The notes beneath the pieces are model-generated. The model saw nothing but the letters and a program-made list of their open reading frames with translations. It made no database searches and was not told the DNA's origin. Below are positions 26,221 through 35,106 of a stretch of DNA of 64,000 bases, one piece after another; the first letter of the stretch is position 1; every line of letters starts with the position of its first letter. The stretch spans positions 186,001-250,000 of the forward strand of contig NZ_MLCL01000089.1 of the NCBI RefSeq assembly GCF_001942625.1, written 5' to 3'. This stretch comes from Mycobacterium syngnathidarum (lineage in GTDB: Bacteria > Actinomycetota > Actinomycetes > Mycobacteriales > Mycobacteriaceae). The position numbers and the translations under genes were made by a program.

Positions 26221-26901
26221 TCATCTCATCCAGTCCGGGGTGACCGGCAGGCCGTTTCGGTGCCGGTATTCGGCGATTGCCTTGAGGTTTCGCAACTCCA
26301 GCAGATGGCCGGGGCCGAACATGTCCCAGAAGTCGCCCACCCAGACCGGTCGCGCCGGGGGCGCGGTCTCCGGGTATGGGTTTTCGTCGTAGAACGGGTG
26401 ATGGCAATTCGTCCACAGCACAACCGATCCCGGCTTGTCGAGGACCACCTGCGCGTCGACGATGCGCATCAGGTAGATCATCCACAGATGCTTGCCCTGA
26501 TCCCAGGCGCAGTGGTAGTCCACGGTGAGCGCATCGCGGTTGGCCGCCGTGCGGGTGTAGATCTCGCTACCTGGTCCCGACGGCCCGGCGCCGAGCCGGT
26601 CGTGAGCCAACCACAGCCCGGGCTCCTCGGTCGGGGTGAAACCACGCAGGCTGTATGTCCACTCCTCCAGACAGCGGGTATCGGACATGTAGTCGAACAG
26701 TTCGTCGGGCGGGCACTCGATGTAGTCGTTGACGGTGCAGTACTGGCCGAACACCTGGTCGTGCGGGTACACCGACCGCATCATCTCCATGATGATCGGT
26801 GTGGCCTGCTCCTTTGGCGAGGTCTCGATCCGGATCAGTCCGTCCAGCGGGGTGCGGGTGGCGCGATGGGCCGTGATGTCTTCAAGCGCGGGCAGTGACA
26901 T
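26221..26901 (-). CDS. SRPBCC (START-like) family protein
   Basis: 226 aa. A helix-grip fold is recognisable from the central IECPPDELFDYMSDTRCLEEWTY region, SEIYTRTAANRDALTVDYHC and the long C-terminal helix LLELRNLKAIAEYRHR. SRPBCC proteins bind hydrophobic ligands in a deep cavity and act as aromatases, cyclases or lipid-transfer proteins. The start overlaps the end of the ThDP gene by 20 bp. The match to a named family is moderate. An unusual cluster, NCHHPFYDENPYPE, could be part of a metal or active site. The role in the operon is probably shaping or cyclising an intermediate (inference). Confidence 0.75.
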   Translation of the reverse strand: MSLPALEDITAHRATRTPLDGLIRIETSPKEQATPIIMEMMRSVYPHDQVFGQYCTVNDYIECPPDELFDYMSDTRCLEEWTYSLRGFTPTEEPGLWLAHDRLGAGPSGPGSEIYTRTAANRDALTVDYHCAWDQGKHLWMIYLMRIVDAQVVLDKPGSVVLWTNCHHPFYDENPYPETAPPARPVWVGDFWDMFGPGHLLELRNLKAIAEYRHRNGLPVTPDWMR

Positions 26902-28627
26902 GGGACGGGTTCTCCTCTGAAATCGAAGGTGGGCTGGTCGTGGTGGTGAGAAAGGCAGCGAACGGCGGAATTTCGTCGGCTGAACATTCGATGCTCAGCA
27001 CCGAAGGGCCGTCGGCGTCGAGAGCCATGCCCAGCGCCTGGGGCAGGTGGCGGATCTCGGCGACGTCGTAAGCGGGCAGTCCGGGGAACATCGCCGCCAG
27101 CCCAGCACCCAGCCGGCTCGGGCCGAATCTGTTGTAGGAGTAGCGATCTTCGTAGAACAGCTGCTCCCGGGTGACGCACATGGCGTGGGCGTGGTTGTCG
27201 AACAGCACGAAGGTGATCGGAAGCCGGTACTGCAGCGCGGTGTGAATCTCCATGCCGTGCATGAAGAATGAGCCGTCGCCGGCGATCACAGCGGTACGCC
27301 GAGTGGGCACCATACCTGCCGGCGCGGCCCGGTAAAACGTCATCCCGATTCCGGCGCCGAAGCTGTATCCCATGCCTCCCATGCCCAGCGCCACCATGAA
27401 GCGGCCGTCACGCCGAGCCGGCAGATGGTGGATGGCCGAGGCCCCCACGTTGCCTGCGTCGACGACGATGTCGGTGCCGTCGGGCAGGACGTCGTCGAGT
27501 ACGCGCATCGCGTCGCGATACCTGATGCCCGGGCCGTCGTGGACCGGTGGGCGCAGTTCGGTGGGCGGCGCCGGGTCCGGCACCCGCACCTGGGCGCGAC
27601 GGCCGGGCCCCGACAGCGCCCCGGCCAGCAGGGTCAGCGAGACGCGCAGATCGTCTGAGTGGGTATGGGTGCACGGCGGGTAGGGCACCTGGGCGCCGAT
27701 CGAATGGGTCGGCACCGAAGCCAGCGCCTCATCCAGGCCGGCCCGGGCGGTCACCGTCATGCGAGTGCCGACGAGCAGGCATAACGCACTCTGTGCTGCG
27801 GCAACGGCCACCCCGGGATGGCCCATCACACCGGCCACCCCCAACGCCGAGGAGGAGCCGAAACCCGGCGTGCCCGCCACATCCTTGGCGTCGGGCACCG
27901 TGGCCACCCGTGCCCGCAGAATGGACCGCAGCCGTTCCAGTTCAGCCCGGGCATCGTCGCGGGCCACTTGTTCACCGGCGATGACGGTGATGGGGCCGTC
28001 GGCGCGGCGCAGCGCCTGCTCGAGCGCGTTGAGGTCGCAGTGGCGTGCCATCGTCGATCCGGCCGCTCCGGTCCGGCCGTTGCCGGCACCCGGCGCCCCC
28101 AGCTCGGCCTGCTGAATGTCCTTGGGCAGCAACAGCACCGCGGGCCCGCCGGTGTGTGCCGCAGCAAGTGCTTCCGGGAGCGCAGTGAGAATGTCTGTGG
28201 GCTTCAGCACTCTGCGGCAGTACAGCGAGACCGCGGAGAACAAGGCATGCGCATCCAGGCTTCCGTTGTCCCCGCTGGTGTCCTGGAACGCGCCGCGGCC
28301 GTCGAGCGTCGTCGGCGCCTGCCCGATCAGGGCCAGCACGGGCACCCGACTGGCCAGCGATTCCGCCAGCCCGGGCACGGCGTTCAGGCAACCACCGCCG
28401 GAGGTCGCCGCCACGACGCCGATCCGGCCGCCACTGCGGCTGAACCCGTCTGCCATTGTGGCAGCGGAGAATTCGTGTTTGGCCAGCACCGCGGTGATGT
28501 CCTCGCGGAAGTACGCGGCATCGTAGAGGTCCTCGATGTTGGCACCGTCCACGCCGAAGATATGTGTGACCCCGTTCGCGGCCAGCTGACCGACGATGTG
28601 GTCCACCACCCGGTGCATGTTGACCAT
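26882..28627 (-). CDS. ThDP-dependent enzyme (acetolactate synthase / benzoylformate decarboxylase-like)
   Basis: 581 aa from ATG 28627, preceded by AGGTGG; the 72 in-frame codons further upstream run through a palindrome and tandem repeat and are rejected. The N-terminal PYR domain has the catalytic Glu in LAKHEFSAATMADGFSR. The C-terminal PP domain has the ThDP motif GDGSFFMHG...LFDN. The middle domain is short and divergent. It could decarboxylate a 2-keto acid and ligate the aldehyde to an acceptor (carboligase). It is the first gene of the four-gene operon. A 16-bp palindrome lies about 100 bp upstream. It is not a normal IlvB: no ilvN is nearby, and a tail rich in Thr/Ser/Pro follows the last domain. 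Confidence 0.87.
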   Translation of the reverse strand: MVNMHRVVDHIVGQLAANGVTHIFGVDGANIEDLYDAAYFREDITAVLAKHEFSAATMADGFSRSGGRIGVVAATSGGGCLNAVPGLAESLASRVPVLALIGQAPTTLDGRGAFQDTSGDNGSLDAHALFSAVSLYCRRVLKPTDILTALPEALAAAHTGGPAVLLLPKDIQQAELGAPGAGNGRTGAAGSTMARHCDLNALEQALRRADGPITVIAGEQVARDDARAELERLRSILRARVATVPDAKDVAGTPGFGSSSALGVAGVMGHPGVAVAAAQSALCLLVGTRMTVTARAGLDEALASVPTHSIGAQVPYPPCTHTHSDDLRVSLTLLAGALSGPGRRAQVRVPDPAPPTELRPPVHDGPGIRYRDAMRVLDDVLPDGTDIVVDAGNVGASAIHHLPARRDGRFMVALGMGGMGYSFGAGIGMTFYRAAPAGMVPTRRTAVIAGDGSFFMHGMEIHTALQYRLPITFVLFDNHAHAMCVTREQLFYEDRYSYNRFGPSRLGAGLAAMFPGLPAYDVAEIRHLPQALGMALDADGPSVLSIECSADEIPPFAAFLTTTTSPPSISEENPSHVTARA

Positions 28628-28723
28628 GTGCCACCTACTTCCGTGCTCTGCCAGAGACACGACACATGAGTGGCGGTGGTTCACCCCGAGCACGTATTTG
28701 TGCAAACTCCCGGGGTTTACGCA

Positions 28724-28739
28724 GAACTTTCGAAGGTTC
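28724..28739. promoter_or_regulatory. Candidate operator upstream of the ThDP/KAS III operon
   Basis: GAACTTTCGAAGGTTC is a 16-bp palindrome with 14 symmetric positions, centred on TTCGAA. It lies 97-112 bp upstream of ATG 28627, between the operon and the sigL-rslA terminator hairpin. Confidence 0.45.
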
Positions 28740-28746
28740 CCAAGGT

Positions 28747-28790
28747 CGTCAGACCGCCGGGCCGCCGAGCCGTCAGACCGCCGGGCCGCC
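28747..28790. repeat. Two-copy tandem repeat, 24-bp period
   Basis: CGTCAGACCGCCGGGCCGCC occurs identically at 28747-28766 and 28771-28790, separated by GAGC. It directly abuts the perfect hairpin at 28795-28842. No function is evident. Confidence 0.7.
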
Positions 28791-28794
28791 CAAA

Positions 28795-28842
28795 TGTCAC
28801 GCTGGAGTGGCCCTCGGATTCTAGGGCCACTCCAGCGTGACA
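28795..28842. terminator. Perfect 20-bp stem hairpin downstream of rslA; shares sequence with 3044-3099
   Basis: The left arm 28795-28814 and right arm 28823-28842 are exact reverse complements (20 bp), with the 8-nt loop CGGATTCT. It lies 34 bp beyond the rslA stop on the minus strand, as expected for a terminator of the sigL-rslA transcript. The arm begins TGTCACGCTGGAG, the same sequence found in the palindrome at 3044-3099. Confidence 0.65.
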
Positions 28843-28876
28843 AAAGCCGCGCCAGCTGCCCCGCGGGCCGGACCGC

Positions 28877-29611
28877 TCAGAGCTGCTTTTCCAGCAGCAC
28901 CTTGCCGTCGGGGGACGTAACCAGTTGCACGGCAGCGATATCCGTCGCCGGCATCTGGGTGTTGCCGCTGGGCAGCGCGGTCGCGCCGGACAATCCCAGC
29001 CACGTCGCGATCTCGTTGCGGCTGCCGTCCCGGCCGATCACCACCATGCCCAGGTTCTGCGGGGGCGCATCCTGCTTACCCCAGCTTCCGTAGCTGCAGG
29101 CCATGTCGATCCGGGTGCCCCAGGAGTAACTGGTCATCGCGATGCTGGCGTTGATGGGCGTCTCGGACATCTTGGCCATCGCCATCATCTGCGAGTTCTG
29201 CTGTTCGGTGCCGCTGTGCAGGCCGAACACCTCCGGACGGACACCGATCACCACACCGATCGCCAGCAGGGCCGCGGCCACGCCCACCGCGGCCGTGGTC
29301 ACCCACCGCGAGCGGCGGCGACGCCAGCTGACCTTGGCCAGCACGGACTGCAGCACCTCGGGCCGCAGCGGCGGGTCGGGCTGTTCGGATTCGAGGGCGT
29401 TCACCTCGTCCAGGTCGAGCATGGCCAGAAGCGCGGGCATGCCGCTCAGCTCGGCCACCGCGGCACGGCACTGCGCGCAACCGTCCAGATGGGCCTCGTA
29501 CTCGCGGCGCTCGCCACTGTCGAGCGATCCGAGCACATAGGCCGCATCCCAGGTCCGATAACGGTCGGATTCCACCGGATCAGGGATGTGGGGTACACCG
29601 AACTGTGTCAT
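28877..29611 (-). CDS. rslA: Anti-sigma factor RslA
   Basis: 244 aa from ATG 29611, overlapping the sigL stop as ATGA. The N-terminal zinc-associated anti-sigma domain has the H-x3-C-x2-C signature HLDGCAQC. One membrane helix (VTTAAVGVAAALLAIGVVIG) follows at about residue 107. The C-terminal RskA-type extracytoplasmic domain makes up the rest. In M. tuberculosis RslA (Rv0736) binds SigL and releases it on oxidation of the zinc cysteines. The tight coupling to sigL supports the same role here. A strong hairpin follows the gene. Confidence 0.92.
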   Translation of the reverse strand: MTQFGVPHIPDPVESDRYRTWDAAYVLGSLDSGERREYEAHLDGCAQCRAAVAELSGMPALLAMLDLDEVNALESEQPDPPLRPEVLQSVLAKVSWRRRRSRWVTTAAVGVAAALLAIGVVIGVRPEVFGLHSGTEQQNSQMMAMAKMSETPINASIAMTSYSWGTRIDMACSYGSWGKQDAPPQNLGMVVIGRDGSRNEIATWLGLSGATALPSGNTQMPATDIAAVQLVTSPDGKVLLEKQL

Positions 29612-30135
29612 CGTGTCACCCCCATCTCTTGCAAGTTCAGTCGTAGTGCACGTACCGCGTAGTGCAGCCGTGATTTCACGGTGCCCTCGGGTATCTGCAG
29701 GTCCTCGGCGATCTGGCCGGTGTTCCACCCCTGGTAGTACGCCCGGCGGACCACTGCGCGGTGTTCGTCGGAAAGTTGGCTCAGCGCCGTGCTCAGCAAG
29801 ATTCGGTCCAACGCATTGTCCACCTGGTCGGGGGCGGCGGCCGCTTTGGAATGGTCTGCCACCTGTTCGGGGTCCGGCACCCCGGTTTCGTTCCGAAAAC
29901 GGGCACTCCGGCGTTCATCAATGATCATGTTTCGCGCCACCGTAAACAACCACGCCCGGGCCGAACGGTCGGTGTCGGCGGTGACTTCAGGGTGACGCCA
30001 CGCCCGCAGCAACGTTTCCTGCACCACGTCCTCGGCGCGCGCCCTGTCCCCTGTCAGCCGCAGGGCGTAGCGCCACAGCGCGGCAGCATGCTCGTCGTAG
30101 AGCACCCGCATCATGGCGGCCTCCGGATCATCCAT
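29608..30135 (-). CDS. sigL: ECF RNA polymerase sigma factor SigL
   Basis: 175 aa, close to the M. tuberculosis SigL length. Region 2 includes LWRYALRLTGDRARAEDVVQ and the -10 contact segment TLLRAWRHPE. Region 4 includes LSDEHRAVVRRAYYQGWN and TGQIAEDLQIPEGTVKSRLH. The start ATG 30135 follows GGAGG. It is held inactive by RslA, encoded immediately downstream. A SigL-type promoter lies at 30153-30180, so the gene is probably autoregulated. The position after map matches M. tuberculosis. Confidence 0.95.
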   Translation of the reverse strand: MDDPEAAMMRVLYDEHAAALWRYALRLTGDRARAEDVVQETLLRAWRHPEVTADTDRSARAWLFTVARNMIIDERRSARFRNETGVPDPEQVADHSKAAAAPDQVDNALDRILLSTALSQLSDEHRAVVRRAYYQGWNTGQIAEDLQIPEGTVKSRLHYAVRALRLNLQEMGVTR

Positions 30136-30152
30136 TCCCTACCTCCGTCTGT

Positions 30153-30180
30153 GATACGACGTTGGTGGCGATCCGGTTCA
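30153..30180 (-). promoter_or_regulatory. SigL-type autoregulatory promoter
   Basis: On the minus strand, the -35 TGAACC (30175-30180) and -10 CGTATC (30153-30158) are separated by exactly 16 bp. This matches the published SigL consensus of TGAACC and CGTgtc. The leader before ATG 30135 would be only about 10 nt, with GGAGG inside it. Confidence 0.75.
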
Positions 30181-30249
30181 ACTACTACCTTTGCACGCGG
30201 GCGTACACCAACGCCGACGCGCGGTTCGGGCAGGGATTGCTGTCGTTGA

Positions 30250-31047
30250 TTACCGGGTGAGGATTCGTGGGCCGTCTTCGGTCACTGCGACCGTGTGCTC
30301 CCAGTGCGCCGCGCGGGTCCCGTCGGCGGTGACGACGGTCCACTCGTCGTCGAGGATCTTGGTCTCGGTGGTGCCCAGGGTCAGCATGGGTTCGATGGCC
30401 AGCACCGAGCCCGGCTCCAGGTACGGGCCACGGCCCGGCGAGCCTTCGTTCGGCAGGAACGGGTCCATGTGCATCTGCCGGCCGATGCCGTGTCCGCCAT
30501 AGCCCTCGACGATCCCGTACTTGCGGTCGTGGCGAGCTTCGGCGGCATGGGTCTCGACCTCGATCGCGTGCGAGACATCGGTCAGCCGGTTTCCGGGCAG
30601 CATCGCCGCGATGCCGGCCTCCATGGCCGATTTCGTTGCGGCAGAGAGGGCTTCGTCGGCCGCGATCAGCGTGCCGATCCCGAACGTCACTGCCGAGTCG
30701 CCGTGCCAGCCGTCGACGATGGCACCGCAGTCGATGGACACCAGATCCCCGGCCGCCAATTTCTCGTCGGCTGACGGAATGCCATGCACCACACGGTCAT
30801 TGACCGATGCGCAGATGCTGGCCGGGAACCCGTGATAGCCGAGGAAAGACGGGGTGCCGCCGCCGTCGCGGATGACGGCCTCGGCGATCTGATCCAGCTC
30901 GAGTGTGGACACACCGGGGGCGGCGGCTGCGCGCACCGCGCTCAGCGCCGAGGCGACCAGGGCCCCGGCGACCGCCATCGCGTCCAACTCTCCGGCGCTA
31001 CGCTGCGCAACGACCTTGCGCTTACGCAACCCCGGCAATCTGATCAC
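30250..31047 (-). CDS. map: Type I methionine aminopeptidase
   Basis: 265 aa from GTG 31047, overlapping the adk stop as GTGA. It has the pita-bread fold with metal ligands in [20 protein letters not shown] (two Asp), [15 protein letters not shown] (His) and [11 protein letters not shown] / [10 protein letters not shown] (two Glu). It removes N-terminal Met from new proteins in the cytosol. It is the compact form without the N-terminal SH3-binding extension of M. tuberculosis MapB. It is the third gene of the secY-adk-map unit, as in M. tuberculosis mapA. Confidence 0.95.
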   Translation of the reverse strand: MIRLPGLRKRKVVAQRSAGELDAMAVAGALVASALSAVRAAAAPGVSTLELDQIAEAVIRDGGGTPSFLGYHGFPASICASVNDRVVHGIPSADEKLAAGDLVSIDCGAIVDGWHGDSAVTFGIGTLIAADEALSAATKSAMEAGIAAMLPGNRLTDVSHAIEVETHAAEARHDRKYGIVEGYGGHGIGRQMHMDPFLPNEGSPGRGPYLEPGSVLAIEPMLTLGTTETKILDDEWTVVTADGTRAAHWEHTVAVTEDGPRILTR

Positions 31048-31589
31048 TTACCCAGTGCGTGCAATGCGCGGGCGAACACCTCGTCGAGGCCGCCCACCGC
31101 ATCCACGGTCTTCAGGTCGTCGCGGTAGTACTCCAGCAGCGGCTCGGTCTCGTCGCGGTAGACCTTCATGCGGTTGCGAATGACCTCATCGGTGTCGTCG
31201 GCGCGGCCGCGGCCCTTGAGGCGGGTCAGCAACTCGTCCTCGGACACCTGGAACTCCACCACCGCATCGAGCTTGGTGTTGCGGGCGGCAAGCATGTCCT
31301 TGAGCGCGCCGGCCTGCTCGACCGAGCGCGGGTAGCCGTCCAGGATGAATCCGTCAGCGGCGTCGGCCTGGTCGATGCGGTCCTCGACCAGACGGTTCGT
31401 CAGTTCGGCGGGCACCAGATCCCCGGCGTCCAGGTAGCGCTTGGCCTCCAGCCCGAGCGGGGTGCCGTCACCGATGTTCTTGCGGAACAGGTCTCCGGTG
31501 GAGATTTGCGGGATGCCGAGCTTCTCGGACAGCTTCTCGGCCTGCGTGCCTTTGCCCGCACCGGGCGGTCCGAGTAGAACGACTCTCAC
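31044..31589 (-). CDS. adk: Adenylate kinase
   Basis: 181 aa, the short form typical of mycobacteria. It has the P-loop [14 protein letters not shown] at the N-terminus, GDLFRKNI, the motif [10 protein letters not shown] and a reduced LID ([15 protein letters not shown]) without zinc cysteines. It interconverts ATP plus AMP with two ADP in the cytosol. The start GTG 31589 overlaps the secY stop as GTGA, and its own stop overlaps map, so the three genes are translationally chained. Confidence 0.96.
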   Translation of the reverse strand: MRVVLLGPPGAGKGTQAEKLSEKLGIPQISTGDLFRKNIGDGTPLGLEAKRYLDAGDLVPAELTNRLVEDRIDQADAADGFILDGYPRSVEQAGALKDMLAARNTKLDAVVEFQVSEDELLTRLKGRGRADDTDEVIRNRMKVYRDETEPLLEYYRDDLKTVDAVGGLDEVFARALHALGK

Positions 31590-32911
31590 TTCAGGAACCC
31601 TTCGTAGTTGCGTTGCATGAGCTGGCTCTCGATCTGTTTAACGGTATCCAGACCGACACCGATCATGATCAGAACCGCGGTTCCGCCGAACGGCAGATTC
31701 TGTACCGAGCCGGTGTTGCCGATCTGCAGGAACACGTTGGGCAGAACGGCGATCGTACCGAGGTAGATCGAGCCGGGCAGAGTGATCCGGCTGAGCACAT
31801 AGCGCAGGTAGTCCGCGGTCGGCTTGCCGGGCCGGATGCCCGGGATGAATCCACCGAACTTCTTCATCTCATCGGCACGCTCGTCCGGGTTGAACGTGAT
31901 CGACACGTAGAAGTACGTGAAGAAAATGATCAGGCCGAAGTAGATCGCGATATAGACCGGGTCCGCCGGGTTGGTCAGATAGTCGGCGACGAACTTGTCC
32001 CACCAACCCGTGCCCGGGTTGGAGCTCCCGCTCTGGATCAGCTGGGTGATCAGGTGCGGGATGTAGATCAGCGACGACGCGAAGATCACCGGGATGACGC
32101 CGGCCTGGTTGACCTTGAGCGGAAGGTAGGTGGAGGTGCCGCCGTACATCTTGCGGCCCACCATGCGCTTGGCGTACTGGACCGGGATGCGGCGCTGGCC
32201 CTGCTCGACGAACACCACGCCGACGATGATCAGCAGCGTCGCGGCCACCACTGCGGTGAACACCAGGCCGCCGCGGCTCTCCAGGATGGTCTGGCCTTCG
32301 GACGGGATCCGGGCCGCGATGCCGGCGAAGATCAGCAGGGACATGCCGTTGCCGATACCGCGCTCGGTGACCAGCTCGCCCATCCACATCACCAGCGCGG
32401 CGCCGGCCGTCATCACCAGCACGATGACGACCAGCCCGAAGACCGAGCTGTCCTGGATGATGTCGAGGCTGCAGCCCTGCAGCAGGCCGCCGTTGGCGGC
32501 CAGTGCCACGATGCTGGTGGCCTGCAGAACGGCCAGCGCGATCGACAGATAACGCGTGTACTGCGTCATCTTGGCCTGACCGGCCTGTCCCTCCTTCTGC
32601 AACTGTTCGAAGCGTGGGATCACCACGACCAGCAGCTGGACGATGATGCTGGCGGTGATGTAGGGCATGACGCCCACCGCGAACACCGTCAGCTGCAGCA
32701 GCGCGCCACCGGAGAACAGGTTGATCAATGAGTAGATCTGCGCCGAATCTCCGCCGCTGACCTGCTCGATGCACTTCTGGACGTTCGGGTAGTTAACCCC
32801 CGGAGACGGGATCGACGCGCCGGCCCGGTACAGGATCACCAGGCCCAACGTGAACAGGATCTTGCGTCTGAGGTCGGCCGTCCGCAGCGATGAGATGAAA
32901 GCCGAAAGCAC
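31586..32911 (-). CDS. secY: Preprotein translocase subunit SecY
   Basis: 441 aa, ten predicted membrane helices. Typical segments are [62 protein letters not shown] and [12 protein letters not shown] at the end. It forms the protein-conducting channel with SecE and SecG. The start GTG 32911 follows AGGAGG. In most bacteria secY follows rplO directly; here sppA and ~11 kb of accessory genes lie between them. It heads the secY-adk-map operon. Confidence 0.96.
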   Translation of the reverse strand: MLSAFISSLRTADLRRKILFTLGLVILYRAGASIPSPGVNYPNVQKCIEQVSGGDSAQIYSLINLFSGGALLQLTVFAVGVMPYITASIIVQLLVVVIPRFEQLQKEGQAGQAKMTQYTRYLSIALAVLQATSIVALAANGGLLQGCSLDIIQDSSVFGLVVIVLVMTAGAALVMWMGELVTERGIGNGMSLLIFAGIAARIPSEGQTILESRGGLVFTAVVAATLLIIVGVVFVEQGQRRIPVQYAKRMVGRKMYGGTSTYLPLKVNQAGVIPVIFASSLIYIPHLITQLIQSGSSNPGTGWWDKFVADYLTNPADPVYIAIYFGLIIFFTYFYVSITFNPDERADEMKKFGGFIPGIRPGKPTADYLRYVLSRITLPGSIYLGTIAVLPNVFLQIGNTGSVQNLPFGGTAVLIMIGVGLDTVKQIESQLMQRNYEGFLK

Positions 32912-33225
32912 TCTTCCTCCTGCGCAGCCGACCTCTCAGCGCGGCGTGCCAAATGGGGCTGGGTGAAGCCAGCGTCAATGGTCAAGTCATGTCCGGCCGC
33001 CCAGCAGGCGCGCAGCCTGCGGACTCAGCCGTCAAATCAGTCTACGAGAGTAACAGTTGCCGCGGAGAGGACCCCTGTGCGCACCCGAGTCGACCCTCTG
33101 CGATCCCCGCGCCATACCGCCTAGCTGCGAGCAGAGCTGCTCTTCAGAATCGGGGCGTACAGTCGGCGACAGCTCATTACACCACCTAACTAACACGTTG
33201 ATTCTGACTGAACAAAGGGGAATTC
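32912..33225. other. 314-bp intergenic region between secY and divergent methyltransferase genes
   Basis: No convincing gene. It must hold the promoters for secY-adk-map (minus) and the methyltransferase array (plus), but no clear -35/-10 pair stands out on either strand. Visible structure: the inverted repeat CAGGC...GCCTG near 33003-33017 and the palindrome GAGCAGAGCTGCTC at 33129-33142. Ribosome binding sites are AGGAGG for secY and AAAGGGG for the first methyltransferase. Confidence 0.6.
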
Positions 33226-34140
33226 ATGGCCCGGACTGCTGACGACTCGTGGGATCTCGCCTCCAGCGTGGGTGCGACGGCGACGATGGTCGCGGCAGCG
33301 CGCGCGATGGCCACCAACTCCGATGATCCGGTGATCGACGACCCGTTCGCCGCTCCCCTGGTTCGCGCGGTCGGCATGGAATTCTTCACCAAGCTGGCCG
33401 ACGAGAACTTCACCACCGAAGGACTCGACGAAGAGGCGGCCACGGGCCTGATCCGGTTCGCCAACGGCATGGCCGCCCGCACGCGTTTCTTCGACGACTT
33501 CTTCCTGAGCGCCTGTCGTGCCGGCATCCGACAGGCGGTCATCCTGGCGGACGGTCTGGACTCGCGCGCCTACCGGCTGCCATGGCCGGACGGAACGGTG
33601 GTCTACGAGGTCGACCAACCCGAGGTGATCGAGTTCAAGAGCACGACCATGGCGAGCCTGGGCGCGGTGCCGACGACCGACCGCCGCACCGTGGCCATCG
33701 ATCTGCGGTTCGACTGGCCCACCGCACTGACCGAGGCCGGGTTCGACCCCTTGGTGCCGACCGCATGGATCGCCGAGGGGTTGCTGGGTTACCTGCCGGG
33801 AGACGCGCAGGACCGTTTGCTCGATCAGGTGACCGAGCTGAGTGCCCCGGGCAGCCGCTTTGGTGTCGAGGGCGTGCCCGCGACCGAGACCAACGACGAA
33901 GAGACGATCCGGGCCCGGATGCAGGAGTTCACCGACCGCTGGCGGGCACACGGCCTGGACATGGACCTCAACGAGCTGATCTTCCTGGGCGACCGCGCCG
34001 ACGTCACGACGTATCTGGAAGGGCATGCCTGGAGGACCACCGCCATCTCGTCCAACGATCTGCTGATCCGCACGGGTCTGCCGCCGGTCGAGGACGAGGC
34101 CCACGCAGCATCGGTGCTCTACATCAACGCCGAGAACTGA
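33226..34140 (+). CDS. Class I SAM-dependent methyltransferase, TIGR00027 family (copy 1 of 4)
   Basis: 304 aa. It shows the family start [42 protein letters not shown], the SAM-binding segment [25 protein letters not shown] and AEGLLGYLP. This leucine carboxyl methyltransferase-like family is strongly expanded in mycobacteria; substrates are unknown. Start ATG 33226 has AAAGGGG upstream. It is the first of four tandem paralogues next to secY. M. tuberculosis has relatives (Rv0725c, Rv0726c, Rv0731c) at the same locus. Confidence 0.9.
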   Translation: MARTADDSWDLASSVGATATMVAAARAMATNSDDPVIDDPFAAPLVRAVGMEFFTKLADENFTTEGLDEEAATGLIRFANGMAARTRFFDDFFLSACRAGIRQAVILADGLDSRAYRLPWPDGTVVYEVDQPEVIEFKSTTMASLGAVPTTDRRTVAIDLRFDWPTALTEAGFDPLVPTAWIAEGLLGYLPGDAQDRLLDQVTELSAPGSRFGVEGVPATETNDEETIRARMQEFTDRWRAHGLDMDLNELIFLGDRADVTTYLEGHAWRTTAISSNDLLIRTGLPPVEDEAHAASVLYINAEN

Positions 34141-34151
34141 GGGAGCCGGCG

Positions 34152-35099
34152 ATGGCACGGTCTGACACCGACAGCTGGGATCTGGCCTCCAGTGTGGGCG
34201 CGACGGCGACGATGGTCGCGGCGGCCCGCGCGATTGCGAGTGCTGAGCCCGACCCGCTGATCGACGACCCCTACGCGGCCGATCTGGTCCGCGCAGTCGG
34301 AGTGGAGTTCTTCACCAAGCTTGTCGACGGCGAGATCGCTCTCGACGGCGAACTGGCCGAAGGTGCCGCGTTGATGACCGGCGTGATGGCGGTGCGGACG
34401 AAGTTCTTCGACGACTTCTTCACCGCCGCCGTAGGCGGCAATTCCACGGAGGTCGCCGTAGGCGGCAATTCCACGGACGCCGGGATCCGCCAGGCGGTGA
34501 TCCTGGCCTCCGGGCTGGACTCGCGCGCATACCGGCTGCCGTGGCCCGACGGCACCGTGGTCTACGAACTCGACCAGCCCGCCGTGATCGGCGCCAAGAC
34601 CGCCACCATGGCGAAGATCGGGGCCACCCCCACGGCCGAACGCCGCACCGTGGCCGTCGACCTTCGTGACGACTGGCCCGCGGCGCTCGAAGCCGCCGGG
34701 TTCGATCGGGCGGCGCCGAGCGCATGGAGCGCCGAGGGGCTGCTGGCCTATCTGCCTCCGGAGGCCCAGGACCGGTTGTTCGACAACATCACCGCGCTCA
34801 GCAGCCCGGGCAGCAGGCTGGCCACCGAGTACCACCTGCCCGGCATGGCGGCGGACCTGCGCGAGCGCGGACAGGTTTTGAGCGAGCAGTGGCGTCAGCA
34901 CGGGCTCGACCTCGACCTCGCCAACCTCTGGTACGACGGCGAGCGCAACTCGGTGGTCGACTACCTCACAGACCGCGGATGGTCGGTGACCGCCCGACGA
35001 CGGCCCGATCTTTTTGCCGACTATGGCCGCACCTTCCCCACCGCGGACTCCGCTGCGCTGCAACGTAATTCGCAATCCGTTATCGCGATACGAAACTAG
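34152..35099 (+). CDS. Class I SAM-dependent methyltransferase, TIGR00027 family (copy 2 of 4)
   Basis: 315 aa from ATG 34152, 11 bp after copy 1. It has the same motif series ([51 protein letters not shown]). It is longer than its neighbours because of an insertion after [16 protein letters not shown] followed by AVGGNSTDA, from a 27-bp tandem duplication at 34428-34477. The insertion sits just before the SAM-binding strand, in what should be a surface loop. In AEGLL the preceding residue is Ser in place of Ile or Cys. The substrate is unknown. Confidence 0.9.
   Translation: MARSDTDSWDLASSVGATATMVAAARAIASAEPDPLIDDPYAADLVRAVGVEFFTKLVDGEIALDGELAEGAALMTGVMAVRTKFFDDFFTAAVGGNSTEVAVGGNSTDAGIRQAVILASGLDSRAYRLPWPDGTVVYELDQPAVIGAKTATMAKIGATPTAERRTVAVDLRDDWPAALEAAGFDRAAPSAWSAEGLLAYLPPEAQDRLFDNITALSSPGSRLATEYHLPGMAADLRERGQVLSEQWRQHGLDLDLANLWYDGERNSVVDYLTDRGWSVTARRRPDLFADYGRTFPTADSAALQRNSQSVIAIRN
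34428..34477 (+). repeat. In-frame 27-bp tandem duplication inside methyltransferase copy 2
   Basis: A 23-bp core beginning GCCGTAGGCGGCAATTCC occurs at 34428-34450 and identically at 34455-34477 (period 27 bp). It encodes two copies of AVGGNST. The other three paralogues lack both units. Confidence 0.85.
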
Positions 35100-35106
35100 G
35101 AGCACC

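Noticed and set aside
28747..28790. Possible CRISPR-like repeat
   Set aside because: Only two copies with a 4-bp gap and no spacers or cas genes; it is a simple tandem duplication.
28628..28843. 72-codon N-terminal extension of the ThDP enzyme
   Set aside because: It is encoded by a perfect hairpin and a tandem repeat, has no family similarity, and a good ribosome binding site precedes ATG 28627.
31613..32731. 372-codon open frame antisense to secY
   Set aside because: secY is certain; the antisense translation is rich in His, Asp and Gln with no membrane or domain features.
33129..33142. GAGCAGAGCTGCTC as an operator for secY or the methyltransferases
   Set aside because: A short palindrome with no matching regulator nearby and no clear promoter elements around it; mentioned only as structure in the intergenic entry.
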